Assembly (NCBI GenBank): GCA_947567585.1
Contig: CANONE010000006.1
Location: forward strand, 1-31,310
Reading direction: 5' to 3'
Origin: an uncultured Clostridia bacterium
Lineage (GTDB): Bacteria; Bacillota; Clostridia; Oscillospirales; Acutalibacteraceae
Length of the DNA: 31,310 bases
Shown piece after piece: positions 7,853 through 15,386 of this stretch. The translations under genes and the position numbers were made by a program. The notes beneath the pieces were generated by a model. The model had not been told where the DNA came from, did no database searches, and saw nothing but the letters and a program-made list of their open reading frames with translations. Position 1 is the first letter of the stretch. Every line of letters starts with the position of its first letter.

Positions 7853-8536
7853 ATGAGAAAAGCCATATTCTGGGATTTTGACGGTACGCTCACCTATCCC
7901 GGGCATTTATGGAGCGGCTCCCTGCTAAAAGCCCTGGGGCCGCTGGCCCAAGAGTACCACATCACCCTGGAGCGGCTGCGCCCCGGCTTACAGGACTGTT
8001 TCCCCTGGAATCCCGGGGGGCGGCGGGATTTGAAGGGGGCGGAATTCTGGGCCTATATGAACGCCCGGTTTGAAGAGATCTATGCCGCTTTGGGCCTCCC
8101 CCCTTCCTCCGCGCGGATATGCGCCCAGCAAGTTCGAAATATTGTACTGGCCAAGGAGAGCTACCGGGTCAGGCCGGAGGCGGCGGGGACGCTGGCCGTA
8201 TGCGCCTACAAGGGCTGGCGGAACTACATTCTTTCCAACAACTACCCGGAGCTGGAACAGGTGACGGCCAAGCTGGGGCTGGGACAGTTTTTTTCTGGAT
8301 ACATGGTCTCCGGGGCGGTAGGGCTGAATAAGCCGGACGTCCGCATTTTCCGCGCCGCCGAGAAAACCGCTAATTTTCCCTCCCTGATCTGGCTGGTGGG
8401 CGACAACCCCATCGCCGACATACAAGGGGCCAAGGAGGCCGGCTGGCACACTGTGTATGTAAGTAGACCTGGGGCCCCCCCTGCCGGCGCGGAAGTCACC
8501 ATCAAGTCCCTCGCCGAACTCCCCCAATACTTATAA
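7853..8536 (+). CDS. HAD family hydrolase
   Basis: A 227-residue haloacid-dehalogenase-superfamily phosphatase with an alpha-helical cap between motifs I and II (subfamily IA). All four motifs are visible: DFDGTLT (8-14, nucleophile Asp8), Ser128 in LSNN, Lys160 in GLNKPD, and GDNPIADIQGA with Asp184 and Asp189. The substrate is probably a small phosphorylated metabolite. It starts seven bases after the formyltransferase stop with no clear ribosome binding site, suggesting coupled translation. Its place in the purine block allows a role on a nucleotide, but this is a guess. Confidence 0.85.
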   Translation: MRKAIFWDFDGTLTYPGHLWSGSLLKALGPLAQEYHITLERLRPGLQDCFPWNPGGRRDLKGAEFWAYMNARFEEIYAALGLPPSSARICAQQVRNIVLAKESYRVRPEAAGTLAVCAYKGWRNYILSNNYPELEQVTAKLGLGQFFSGYMVSGAVGLNKPDVRIFRAAEKTANFPSLIWLVGDNPIADIQGAKEAGWHTVYVSRPGAPPAGAEVTIKSLAELPQYL

Positions 8537-8598
8537 AGAATAGATGAAATCCCGAAAGCCCCCAGCCACCGCTCACCTTCGGCCCCGAGGCAGCGGCT

Positions 8599-8740
8599 AA
8601 CGGCGCAGAATCAACAAAATTCGGATCAAAAGTTTCGCCAGCCTTTTCAAAGGCTGCAGGGTGTGGGGTGCTGGTCTCCAGTGGAGACCGTCAAGCACCG
8701 ACCGACGCGACAGCGGAGACCAACGTCCCCACGACCTTAA
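8599..8740 (+). repeat. Intergenic structured element, copy C
   Basis: Plus-oriented, one of the best copies. The AAAAGTTTCGCC motif leads into stem CAGCCTTT/AAAGGCTG (8639-8656). Then comes a two-part hairpin: outer GGTGCT (8667-8672) with AGCACC (8694-8699), inner GGTCTCC/GGAGACC with loop AGT (8673-8689). The ACGACCTTAA end lies about 22 bases before purD. Confidence 0.8.
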
Positions 8741-8762
8741 CAACAGAGAGAAGTGATACAAC

Positions 8763-10028
8763 ATGGATATATTGGTTATCGGCAGCGGCGGCAGAGAGCA
8801 TGCGATTGTGCGCAAGCTGCGGGAAAGCCCCCGGGTGGGCAAGCTGTACTGCGCTCCCGGCAACGGCGGCATCTCCAAGGACGCGGAATGTGTCAACGTG
8901 AACGCCATGGACAAGGAAGGCGTGCTGGCCCTGGCAAAAGAAAAAGCGGTGGATTTGGTGTTTGTAGCCCCGGACGACCCCTTGGGGGCGGGCATGGTGG
9001 ACTATCTGGAGGCGGGGGGCTTTCTCTGCTTCGGGCCCAACCAGAAGGCCGCCGAGATTGAAAGCAGCAAGGTCTTCTCTAAAGGGCTCATGAAAAAGTA
9101 CGGCGTTCCCACCGCAGGCTACGAGGTGTTCGACGACCCGGCCAAGGCGCTGGCTTATATCAAGTCTCAGGGGAAGTACCCCGCTGTGATCAAGGCGGAC
9201 GGTCTGGCCGTGGGCAAGGGCGTCATCATTGCCCAGAACGAAGAGGAAGCCGCCGCCGCGCTGCATTCCCTGATGGATGAGAAAATTTTCGGCGATTCCG
9301 GCGACCAGGTAGTGGTGGAGGAATTCCTTACCGGCCCCGAGGTAAGCGTGCTGGCCTTTACAGACGGCAAGGCCCTGTGCCCCATGGTCTCCTCCATGGA
9401 CCACAAGCGGGCCTTTGACGGCGACCAGGGCCCCAATACCGGGGGCATGGGCACCATCAGCCCCAGCCCCTTCTACACGGAGGAAATCGCGGCAGAGTGT
9501 ATGGAGAAAATTTTCCTGCCCACCATGAAAGCCATGAATCAGGAGGGCCGGCCCTTTAAGGGATGCCTCTACTTCGGGCTGATGCTCACCCCGGACGGGC
9601 CCAAGGTCATCGAGTACAACAGCCGTTTTGGAGATCCGGAAACCCAGGTGGTGCTGCCCCGGCTGAAGACCGATTTCGCGGAGATTGTGGAGGCCGTGGC
9701 AAAGGAGCGGCTTTCGGAGCTGGACATTCAGTGGGCCGAAGAGGCTGCGGCCTGCGTGATCATCGCCAGCGGCGGCTACCCCGGCGGCTACCAGAAGGGC
9801 AAGGAGATCCACGGCCTGGACGAAAAGGGCCAGGCGGAAGGGGCCACTGTGTACCACGCGGGCACCAAGGCCGAATCCGGGAAATTTCTCACCAGCGGCG
9901 GACGGGTGCTGGGCGTCACCGCCCTGGGCAAAGATCTGGACGAAGCCCTGGAAAAAGCCTACGGCGCTGTGGAGAAGATCGGGTTCGAGGGCAGCTTCTA
10001 CCGGAAGGATATCGGAAAGACAAAGTAG
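8763..10028 (+). CDS. purD: Phosphoribosylamine-glycine ligase PurD (GAR synthetase)
   Basis: A 421-residue ATP-grasp enzyme joining glycine to phosphoribosylamine, the second step of the purine pathway. The N-domain begins with MDILVIGSGGREHAI, the PurD signature. The ATP-grasp core includes YPAVIKADGLAVGKGV, VVEEFLTGPEVSVLAFTDG and NTGGMGTISPSPF, and metal-binding residues lie in VIEYNSRFGDPETQ. Length is normal. The ribosome binding site is a moderate AGAGAGAAG. It is separated from the preceding HAD gene by element copy C and followed by copy D. Confidence 0.97.
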   Translation: MDILVIGSGGREHAIVRKLRESPRVGKLYCAPGNGGISKDAECVNVNAMDKEGVLALAKEKAVDLVFVAPDDPLGAGMVDYLEAGGFLCFGPNQKAAEIESSKVFSKGLMKKYGVPTAGYEVFDDPAKALAYIKSQGKYPAVIKADGLAVGKGVIIAQNEEEAAAALHSLMDEKIFGDSGDQVVVEEFLTGPEVSVLAFTDGKALCPMVSSMDHKRAFDGDQGPNTGGMGTISPSPFYTEEIAAECMEKIFLPTMKAMNQEGRPFKGCLYFGLMLTPDGPKVIEYNSRFGDPETQVVLPRLKTDFAEIVEAVAKERLSELDIQWAEEAAACVIIASGGYPGGYQKGKEIHGLDEKGQAEGATVYHAGTKAESGKFLTSGGRVLGVTALGKDLDEALEKAYGAVEKIGFEGSFYRKDIGKTK

Positions 10029-10041
10029 CCCGCTGCCGGTA

Positions 10042-10178
10042 CAAAATCGACAAAACCCGGCATAAAAAGTTTCGTCCACCTTTACAACGGTGGTAGGGGT
10101 GCTGATCGCCAGTAGCGATCGTCTAGCACCGGCCGAGCCGGCAGGCGAGACGGGGACAAAGTCCCCGCAGCCTTAAAG
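10042..10178 (+). repeat. Intergenic structured element, copy D
   Basis: Plus-oriented. The AAAAAGTTTCG motif precedes stem CCACC/GGTGG (10076-10093). Outer stem GGTGCT (10098-10103) pairs with AGCACC (10125-10130); inner stem GATCGC/GCGATC with loop CAGTA lies at 10104-10120. A GGGGAC/GTCCCC hairpin and the GCCTTAAAGAA end follow, about 20 bases before the next ribosome binding site. Confidence 0.8.
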
Positions 10179-10208
10179 AACACCACGCACAGAAAGGAAG
10201 CACTCACT

Positions 10209-11495
10209 ATGAACGCACCCATTACCTTTGCCATTTGCGGCTTTGGAGACCGGGGCAGCACCTATGCCAGCATGCAGGAGCTGTTCCCCGACAAGATGAA
10301 AGTTGTGGCTGTGGCGGATTTAAACCCTGACAAGGTCAAAAAAGCCCGGGAGCTCTATCAGATCCCCGAGGAAAACTGCTTTGCCTCTGGCGAAGAGATG
10401 CTGGCCCATGAGCGCCTGGCAGACGTGATGATTGTCTCCACCATGGACCGCCAGCATGTGGACCACGCCATTCCCGCCCTGGAGCGGGGCTATCATGTGC
10501 TGATGGAGAAGCCTATTTCCCCGGAAATCAGCAAATGCCGGGAAATGCTGGCCGCCGCACAGAAGCACCCGGACCAGTACATCATCCTCTGCCATGTACT
10601 GCGCTACACCCAGTTTTACAATGCCCTCAAGGACATCATCGACAGTGGAAAGATCGGCAAGGTGGTATCCATCTGCGCCAACGAGAACGTGGCCTATTGG
10701 CACCAGGCCCACTCCTTTGTCCGGGGCAATTGGCGGAATTCTCAGGAGACCAGCCCTATGATCCTGCAAAAGTCCTGCCATGACATGGACATACTTACCT
10801 GGTTGATTGGCAAAAAATGCAAGGCCGTGTCCTCCATGGGCGGCATTGAGCTCTTTAAAGCCCAGCGGGCGCCGGAGGGGTCCACGCCCTACTGTCTGGG
10901 CGGCTGCAAGGCCAAAGAGAACTGCATTTTTGACGCGGAGAAGATCTATATCACCAGCAAAAAAACCGGCATCCGTTCCGGCAGCAGCTGGCTAAGCTCC
11001 ATTCTCTGCGTGGACAATACCGAGGAATCCGTCCGGGCGGCCCTGGAAAACGGCCAATACGGCCGGTGCGTCTACCACTGCGATAACGATGTAGTGGACC
11101 ATCAAACCACCAACCTGCTGATGGAAGACGGCAGCACCATCAGCTTTACCATGTGCGCCTTTACAGAGGACTGCTACCGCTATTTCAAGGCCATGGGCAC
11201 AAAGGGCGAGATAGAGGCGGATATGAAGTCCAACACCATCCGGGTGCGGGTTTTCGGTCAAGAGGAGGAGGTCATCGATCTTAAGAAGCTGGCCCAGGAC
11301 CTGAAGGGACACGGCGGCGGAGACAGCGGTATTATCGCCGATTTCCTGGATATGCTCATTGACAACGCCCCGCCCACCCAGCGGACCACCACCCTGGTGA
11401 ACTCCATGGAGAGCCATTATATTGCGCTGGCGGCCGAGGAATCCCGGAAAGCAGAAGGCAAGCTGATAGACCTGGAAGAATTCCGCAACCGGTAA
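10209..11495 (+). CDS. Gfo/Idh/MocA family oxidoreductase
   Basis: A 428-residue NAD(P)-dependent oxidoreductase. The N-terminal Rossmann fold has GFGDRG (11-16), an acidic residue at the end of strand 2 (VAVADLNPDK), and EKP at 100-102, whose Lys is catalytic. A HxxxD-like stretch SCHDMDILTWL follows in the C-terminal domain. A cysteine-containing insert (CLGGCKAKENC, around 230-240) is seen in a subset of family members. These enzymes act on sugars, inositols or similar polyols; the substrate is unknown. ATG has AGAAAGGAAG about ten bases upstream. It is the last gene of the plus-strand block. Confidence 0.88.
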   Translation: MNAPITFAICGFGDRGSTYASMQELFPDKMKVVAVADLNPDKVKKARELYQIPEENCFASGEEMLAHERLADVMIVSTMDRQHVDHAIPALERGYHVLMEKPISPEISKCREMLAAAQKHPDQYIILCHVLRYTQFYNALKDIIDSGKIGKVVSICANENVAYWHQAHSFVRGNWRNSQETSPMILQKSCHDMDILTWLIGKKCKAVSSMGGIELFKAQRAPEGSTPYCLGGCKAKENCIFDAEKIYITSKKTGIRSGSSWLSSILCVDNTEESVRAALENGQYGRCVYHCDNDVVDHQTTNLLMEDGSTISFTMCAFTEDCYRYFKAMGTKGEIEADMKSNTIRVRVFGQEEEVIDLKKLAQDLKGHGGGDSGIIADFLDMLIDNAPPTQRTTTLVNSMESHYIALAAEESRKAEGKLIDLEEFRNR

Positions 11496-11528
11496 CAAGC
11501 GCGAAGCAAATAAAAGTCTTTGAAGATC

Positions 11529-11560
11529 CTTAAGAAACTTTCCTCAGAAAGTGTCTTAAG
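11529..11560 (+). terminator. Strong hairpin after the oxidoreductase gene
   Basis: CTTAAGAAACTTTC and GAAAGTGTCTTAAG pair with one mismatch over 14 bp around a CTCA loop, 34 bases after the stop codon. There is no T-run, so termination is uncertain. The sequence after it (GCGACCTTAG) matches the end of the intergenic element, so it may be a variant of that family. Confidence 0.4.
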
Positions 11561-11650
11561 CCGCCGGAGGCGACCTTAGAAAAACGGCGCAGAACAATTA
11601 GAATCCCCTCCCACAACCACAACAGCGCCGCCCCCAACAACAAAAAACAT

Positions 11651-11829
11651 CGCGCCGCTTTTCATCAGCGTCTTGCGCAGCAACAGCGGCCCTCTCTGCA
11701 TCACCGGCCATAGGCGAAGGACAACTTTCGCCTACAGGCGGTAATAGCGAGAGGGCCGCTGTTTTCAAATATTCACAGGGCTCATTTTTGAAAAGACTTT
11801 GAAAAGACGTTGCCAGAAAAAGCGGCGCG
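11651..11829. repeat. Nested inverted-repeat element of about 180 bp
   Basis: Four pairs of arms are nested concentrically. From outside in: CGCGCCGCTTTT (11651-11662) with 11818-11829, 12 bp perfect; CGTCTT (11669-11674) with 11804-11809; AACAGCGGCCCTCTC (11682-11696) with 11749-11763, 15 bp perfect; and TAGGCGAA (11711-11718) with 11727-11734. As RNA it would fold into one long interrupted hairpin. It could be a MITE-like element or a structured RNA; no target-site duplication or gene was recognised. Confidence 0.6.
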
Positions 11830-11895
11830 CCGGACGGGGGACGGAAGTAAGCGGTTTGCTGAAAATCGAGAGATGCACTTGGTGTGAGCGCGCCG

Positions 11896-11970
11896 CTTAA
11901 GGGCAAGGTCGTGGGGCTGTCTCGCCTGCCGGCCCGGTGGGGTCAGAACGATTGCCACTGGCAATCTTCC
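11896..11970 (-). repeat. Intergenic structured element, copy H
   Basis: Minus-oriented copy lacking a clear first stem. It shares the GTCTCGCCTGCCGG block with copy D. Its inner stem GATTGCC/GGCAATC (11950-11966), with loop AGT in the element's own orientation, replaces pairs of copy D while keeping the pairing. Confidence 0.6.
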
Positions 11971-12000
11971 CGGCGCCTGGACCGCGCAATTTGCCGCTTT

Positions 12001-12990
12001 TTAGTGCGTTCTAAAGATGCTCATGCTGCCAGAGGTGGTATGGAAGCCAAACTCCGCGCCACCGGCCCCATACCGCAGCTTTCCGCTTTTTCCGCCGCCA
12101 GGTTCTCCAAACTCTGTCTCGAAGTCCCCCGACACGCTGGAATAGTCCGCGATAAACCCGTCGTTCTCCGGTATCCCCAGCCACACGTCGCCGGACACCG
12201 AGTCCATCTCTACCTCATCCGGCCTGCGCGACAGCTCTACCCAAATTTCTCCCGACACCGTATTGGCATGAACCGCTTGTGCGCCCCCTGTAAATTTGCA
12301 GTCCCCAGAGGTGGTGTTGAGCCCCAGCGTCTCCGCCGTTATGCCTTCAAAGGTCATACTGCCGCTGGTGGTGCTGGCCTCCAACTCTCCACAGCTGGCC
12401 TCTTCGAAAGTCATGTCTCCAGAGACCGTGCTGGCCTGAAATTTCTCCTGGGCCGAAACAGCCTTTAGAAGGATATCGCCGCTGGTGGAGGAAAAATGCA
12501 TCTCGTTCCCGGAAAAGCCCTCCGCCTTTATGTCTCCCGAGGTGTTGCTGATCTTCATGTCCACCAGCTCTCCCTCCGCCGGGGCGGGCAGCTGTACTTC
12601 CAGAGCCTTGTGGCCGCTGCCGAATAAGTTCCAGTTGATCCACCGGCGGAACCACTGGCCGTCCCAGCGCACCGTCAGTTTTCCCCCGCCCAATGTAACC
12701 TGCATGGCGTCCTCCTGGGTAATTTCCCGGCGGGCGCTTTCTATAATATGAATATCTCCATCCGGGCTTTTACCAATGGTTACCGGGCCCGCTACCCAGC
12801 TCACCTCCACAGCGGCCAGCTTTTCGCCGTCCAAAGAAAGATCCTCCCGGTTCTGGCAGTTCCCGGGGCCGGCCTCCTCTTTGCCAAAGGAGAAGCCGTC
12901 TCCAGCCATACCAGCCACCAGCACGCCCGTCAGCAGAACCGCCGCCGCCGAACATGCCGCAATTGTAAAAATCTGCGACTTTTTCAACAT
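12001..12990 (-). CDS. DUF4097 family beta-strand repeat protein, membrane-anchored
   Basis: A 329-residue protein with an N-terminal hydrophobic segment (about residues 8-30, signal anchor) and an extracytoplasmic part made of short repeats. The motif (T/V)SG(D/S) recurs nine times from about residue 150 to the end, spaced about 18-30 residues apart, as in DUF4097 proteins that are predicted to form a beta-solenoid. Function is unknown; relatives sit in PadR/HAAS operons and are thought to take part in envelope sensing or regulation. It starts eight bases after the HAAS gene stop and has a GGGGGG/AAAGGA ribosome-binding region. The family call is firm, the role is not. Confidence 0.85.
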   Translation of the reverse strand: MLKKSQIFTIAACSAAAVLLTGVLVAGMAGDGFSFGKEEAGPGNCQNREDLSLDGEKLAAVEVSWVAGPVTIGKSPDGDIHIIESARREITQEDAMQVTLGGGKLTVRWDGQWFRRWINWNLFGSGHKALEVQLPAPAEGELVDMKISNTSGDIKAEGFSGNEMHFSSTSGDILLKAVSAQEKFQASTVSGDMTFEEASCGELEASTTSGSMTFEGITAETLGLNTTSGDCKFTGGAQAVHANTVSGEIWVELSRRPDEVEMDSVSGDVWLGIPENDGFIADYSSVSGDFETEFGEPGGGKSGKLRYGAGGAEFGFHTTSGSMSIFRTH

Positions 12991-12998
12991 TATCCCCC

Positions 12999-13691
12999 CT
13001 ACTTTCCTTTACTCTGATCCATGGCTCCCAGCACCGTGTTGATCACCACGCCTACCGCCGGGGCAATTAGGAAAATAACCCAAGTGATGTACCATTTTCC
13101 CGTGCCAAAGCTCAGCAGGAAATAGAAAGCCACCACCAGCGGCCAGTACGCGCCGTTAAATGCCGCGCGCCAATGACTCTTTTTGGTCTTCCCCTGCTGC
13201 CACTGACGAAAATCCTCCACAACCGTTCCCGGCGCCGGCTGGGGCGTTCTGGGGTGGGTCAGCTTGTCATATACCAGCAGCCCCACGCCCGCGGCAATCA
13301 TCATGAACATGCCGATAGCGCCTATACCCGACGGCAGGTAGAAAACCTCATTGAAGAAAATGGGGGGCACTGGGCAGAGAATGAAGAGCATAATGGCCAG
13401 CACCCGGCAGAGCACCCGCTTTTGGTTTACCTGGGGCTGGGGGTAGTACACCGGCGGGGGCACCGGCTGGCCGTTTTCATCGTCCTCCAGCTGGGCGAAG
13501 AGCTCCCGCACGTCGCCGATGCTGCCCACCGTCAAGTTGTATGCCTCTTCCTGAGACTTCCCCTCCCCCACCAGGGCGTAATACTTCTCTATGAGGTTTT
13601 GGGTCAGTTCAATCTTCAGCTCATAGGCCCGCTGGGTGTGCGGGGCGCTTTCAAAGAGCGAGTCCATATATTCGCGGATCTTGTATTCCAT
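12999..13691 (-). CDS. HAAS domain membrane protein (DUF1700-like)
   Basis: A 230-residue protein. Residues 1-70 are a helical HAAS-type domain (MEYKIREYMDSLF, QRAYELKIELTQNLIEKY, SQEEAYNLTVGSIGDVRELF), the domain commonly co-encoded with PadR regulators. A proline-rich linker follows, then two helices at about 93-140 and two more at about 175-222. HAAS proteins are thought to work with PadR and DUF4097 partners at the membrane; biochemical function is unknown. It has AAAGGAG eight bases before the ATG. A copy of the intergenic element separates it from padR upstream. Confidence 0.8.
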   Translation of the reverse strand: MEYKIREYMDSLFESAPHTQRAYELKIELTQNLIEKYYALVGEGKSQEEAYNLTVGSIGDVRELFAQLEDDENGQPVPPPVYYPQPQVNQKRVLCRVLAIMLFILCPVPPIFFNEVFYLPSGIGAIGMFMMIAAGVGLLVYDKLTHPRTPQPAPGTVVEDFRQWQQGKTKKSHWRAAFNGAYWPLVVAFYFLLSFGTGKWYITWVIFLIAPAVGVVINTVLGAMDQSKGK

Positions 13692-13713
13692 AGTGTTTTC
13701 TCCTTTTGTGAGT

Positions 13714-13867
13714 TCTTAAGGTCGTAGGGCTCTGGGTCTCGTCTGCCGACTCGGTCGGTTCGCGGCTTTGTCTCCTGTACTTGGCTGCGCCAAGTACCCG
13801 GGAGACGCTCACCTCTATAACCCGCCACCTTTTGTAAAAGGTGGACGAAAGCTTTATGCCGGTTTTT
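13714..13867 (-). repeat. Intergenic structured element, copy E
   Basis: Minus-oriented, inside the PadR-HAAS operon. The first stem is the perfect palindrome CCACCTTTT/AAAAGGTGG (13825-13844). Further hairpins are GTCTCC/GGAGAC enclosing TACTTGGC/GCCAAGTA, and CCGAC/GTCGG. Its ACGACCTTAAGAAC end lies a few bases before the HAAS ribosome binding site. Confidence 0.75.
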
Positions 13868-13940
13868 CTTGATTCCGTGCCGTTCGCTTGCTGCGCGGCG
13901 CAGATGGCTCCTTCATTGCATACTGCCGCTTTGCCGCTTT

Positions 13941-14267
13941 TTATGGTGTGATGAGCTTTTGAATCAGCTGCTTCGACTGCTCCCATTCCGCCACCATCCG
14001 GTAATATGTGTCTATCCCCTGCTGGGTAATGGAATAATAGCGCCTGCGGGCGCCGGTGTTCTCATCCCCCCAATAGGAGGTGATGCAGCCGGTCTGTTCC
14101 AAGCGGCGGAAAGCCGTGTACAGCGTGGCCTCCTTTAATTCATATTGGCCGGCGGTTTTTTCTTGGATAGCCCGGTTGATTTTGTATCCGTAGCTATCGC
14201 TTTGCATAAGCTGAGCCAAAATAATAGTATCGGTATGGCCCCTTATCACATCCGACGCGATAGACAT
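13941..14267 (-). CDS. PadR family transcriptional regulator
   Basis: A 108-residue winged-helix repressor. The pattern GHTDTIILAQLMQSDSYGYKINRAI, ATLYTAFRRLEQTGCI and RRRYYSITQQG is typical of PadR N-terminal domains, followed by a short helical dimerisation tail. The start has AAGGAAGGGATG upstream and a near-consensus promoter 24 bases away. It is the first gene of a minus-strand set with the HAAS and DUF4097 genes, a common arrangement in Firmicutes in which PadR represses its own operon. Confidence 0.9.
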   Translation of the reverse strand: MSIASDVIRGHTDTIILAQLMQSDSYGYKINRAIQEKTAGQYELKEATLYTAFRRLEQTGCITSYWGDENTGARRRYYSITQQGIDTYYRMVAEWEQSKQLIQKLITP

Positions 14268-14290
14268 GTCATCCCTTCCTTTCTGGGCTC

Positions 14291-14319
14291 ATTGTAGCAC
14301 AACATACTTCGTCTGTCAA
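14291..14319 (-). promoter_or_regulatory. Promoter of the padR-HAAS-DUF4097 operon
   Basis: On the minus strand TTGACA (14314-14319) and TACAAT (14291-14296) are 17 bases apart: a perfect -35 and near-perfect -10. ATACTT/AAGGTAT half-sites overlap the -35 and spacer (14304-14324) and could be the PadR operator. Confidence 0.8.
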
Positions 14320-14392
14320 GGTATTTCTGTAAAGAATATGCAGCGCTGTCAGAGATACTCCATCCTTACCTAAAAGAACCGTGCCCCGCCGC

Positions 14393-14421
14393 TTGCAATC
14401 CATCCAAAAAACAGGTACAAT
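14393..14421 (+). promoter_or_regulatory. Promoter of the histidine phosphatase gene
   Basis: TTGCAA (14393-14398), a 17-base spacer and TACAAT (14416-14421), about 40 bases before the start codon. Divergent from the padR promoter. Confidence 0.7.
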
Positions 14422-14459
14422 GAGGGGAAAGCATCTTGTTACAGAAGGGAAGGATTGCA

Positions 14460-15188
14460 TTGAAGCTGTTCATTGTCCGCCATGGGGACCCGGACTATTC
14501 CATTGATTCGCTTACGGAAAAGGGGTGGAAGGAGGCGGCGTATCTGGCGGATAGGCTGGCGGCGGTCCCGGCCGCCGCTTACTACTGCTCCCCGCAGGGC
14601 CGGGCCAAGGATACCGCCCGGGCTACCCTGGAAAAGCTGGGGCGCACCGCCCAGGAATGCCTCTGGCTCCGGGAATTTAAGGGCGCCCTGGCCCGCCCGG
14701 ACCGGGAGGGGGAGATCACCCTTTGCTGGGACTGGCTGCCCCAGGACTGGACCGGCGAGCCCCGCTTTTTCCAGCATGACCGCTGGATGGAGCCGGAGGT
14801 GGTAGCCGCCAGCAATGTGCCCCAGGAATACCGCTGGGTCACCGAAAATCTGGACCAGCTGCTGGAGCGCCACGGCTACCGCCGGGAGGGGCTCTGCTAC
14901 CGGGCTGTTTCCGGCAACAATGATACCATCGTTTTCTTCTGCCATTTTGGCGTAGAGGCGGTGCTGCTCAGCCACCTTTTGAACATCTCCCCTTTTCAGC
15001 TTTGGCATGGGCTGGTGGCGCTACCCACTTCCGTCACCACAGTCATCACCGAGGAGCGCCGGGAAGGGCTGGCCTATTTTCGGGTAAACGGCTTTGGGGA
15101 CATTTCCCACCTCTATGCCCATGGGGAGCCCCCGGCCTTCGCGGGGCGCTTCCGGGAGTGCTGGGCCAATGAGGATGAGCGCATTTAG
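14460..15188 (+). CDS. Histidine phosphatase family protein
   Basis: A 242-residue member of the phosphoglycerate-mutase-like histidine phosphatase superfamily. The phosphoacceptor is His8 in FIVRHGDPDYS; the second conserved His is in FFCHFGVEAVLLSHLL, and an Arg-containing SPQGRAKDTA segment completes the phosphate pocket. Substrates in this family range from phosphosugars to nucleotides and cannot be told here. The TTG start was chosen because AAGGGAAGGA sits six bases upstream and RHG comes at the usual distance from the N-terminus; an earlier TTG at 14436 has no such site. Confidence 0.85.
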   Translation: MKLFIVRHGDPDYSIDSLTEKGWKEAAYLADRLAAVPAAAYYCSPQGRAKDTARATLEKLGRTAQECLWLREFKGALARPDREGEITLCWDWLPQDWTGEPRFFQHDRWMEPEVVAASNVPQEYRWVTENLDQLLERHGYRREGLCYRAVSGNNDTIVFFCHFGVEAVLLSHLLNISPFQLWHGLVALPTSVTTVITEERREGLAYFRVNGFGDISHLYAHGEPPAFAGRFRECWANEDERI

Positions 15189-15270
15189 GACCGTAGGGCG
15201 CCGGCCGGTTCGCGGAATGTCCGCCCCTATAATCCCCCGCCTTTGTAAAGCTGGACGAACCTCTTTGGCA
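15186..15270 (-). repeat. Intergenic structured element, copy F
   Basis: Minus-oriented copy that starts on the stop codon of the phosphatase gene. In its own orientation it has GTTCGTCC followed by CCAGCTTT/AAAGGCGG (15237-15254, one mismatch, one wobble) and a CGAACCGGCCGG block like copy E. The most decayed of the full copies. Confidence 0.6.
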
Positions 15271-15386
15271 AATTCGTCTTGGCTTTGGGGGCGGCGCAAA
15301 GGGCTTTCATGGAAAACCAGGGCATGCTCTAAGTTTTTCTGGGATTCTGCCGACTACTTATATATAGGAAAAAGGAGGGACCCGCA

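Larger units (their letters stand above)
11496..12000. other. Gene-free region rich in inverted repeats
   Basis: About 500 bases between the convergent oxidoreductase and DUF4097 genes. From left to right it holds a 14-bp hairpin (11529-11560), the ACGGCGCAGAA sequence also found at the start of copy C, a large nested inverted repeat (11651-11829), and a minus-oriented copy of the intergenic element (11896-11970). No coding sequence is supported. Confidence 0.6.

Noticed and set aside
8691..10079. Long minus-strand open frame (462 codons)
   Set aside because: Antisense to purD; low-complexity composition and no ribosome binding site of note.
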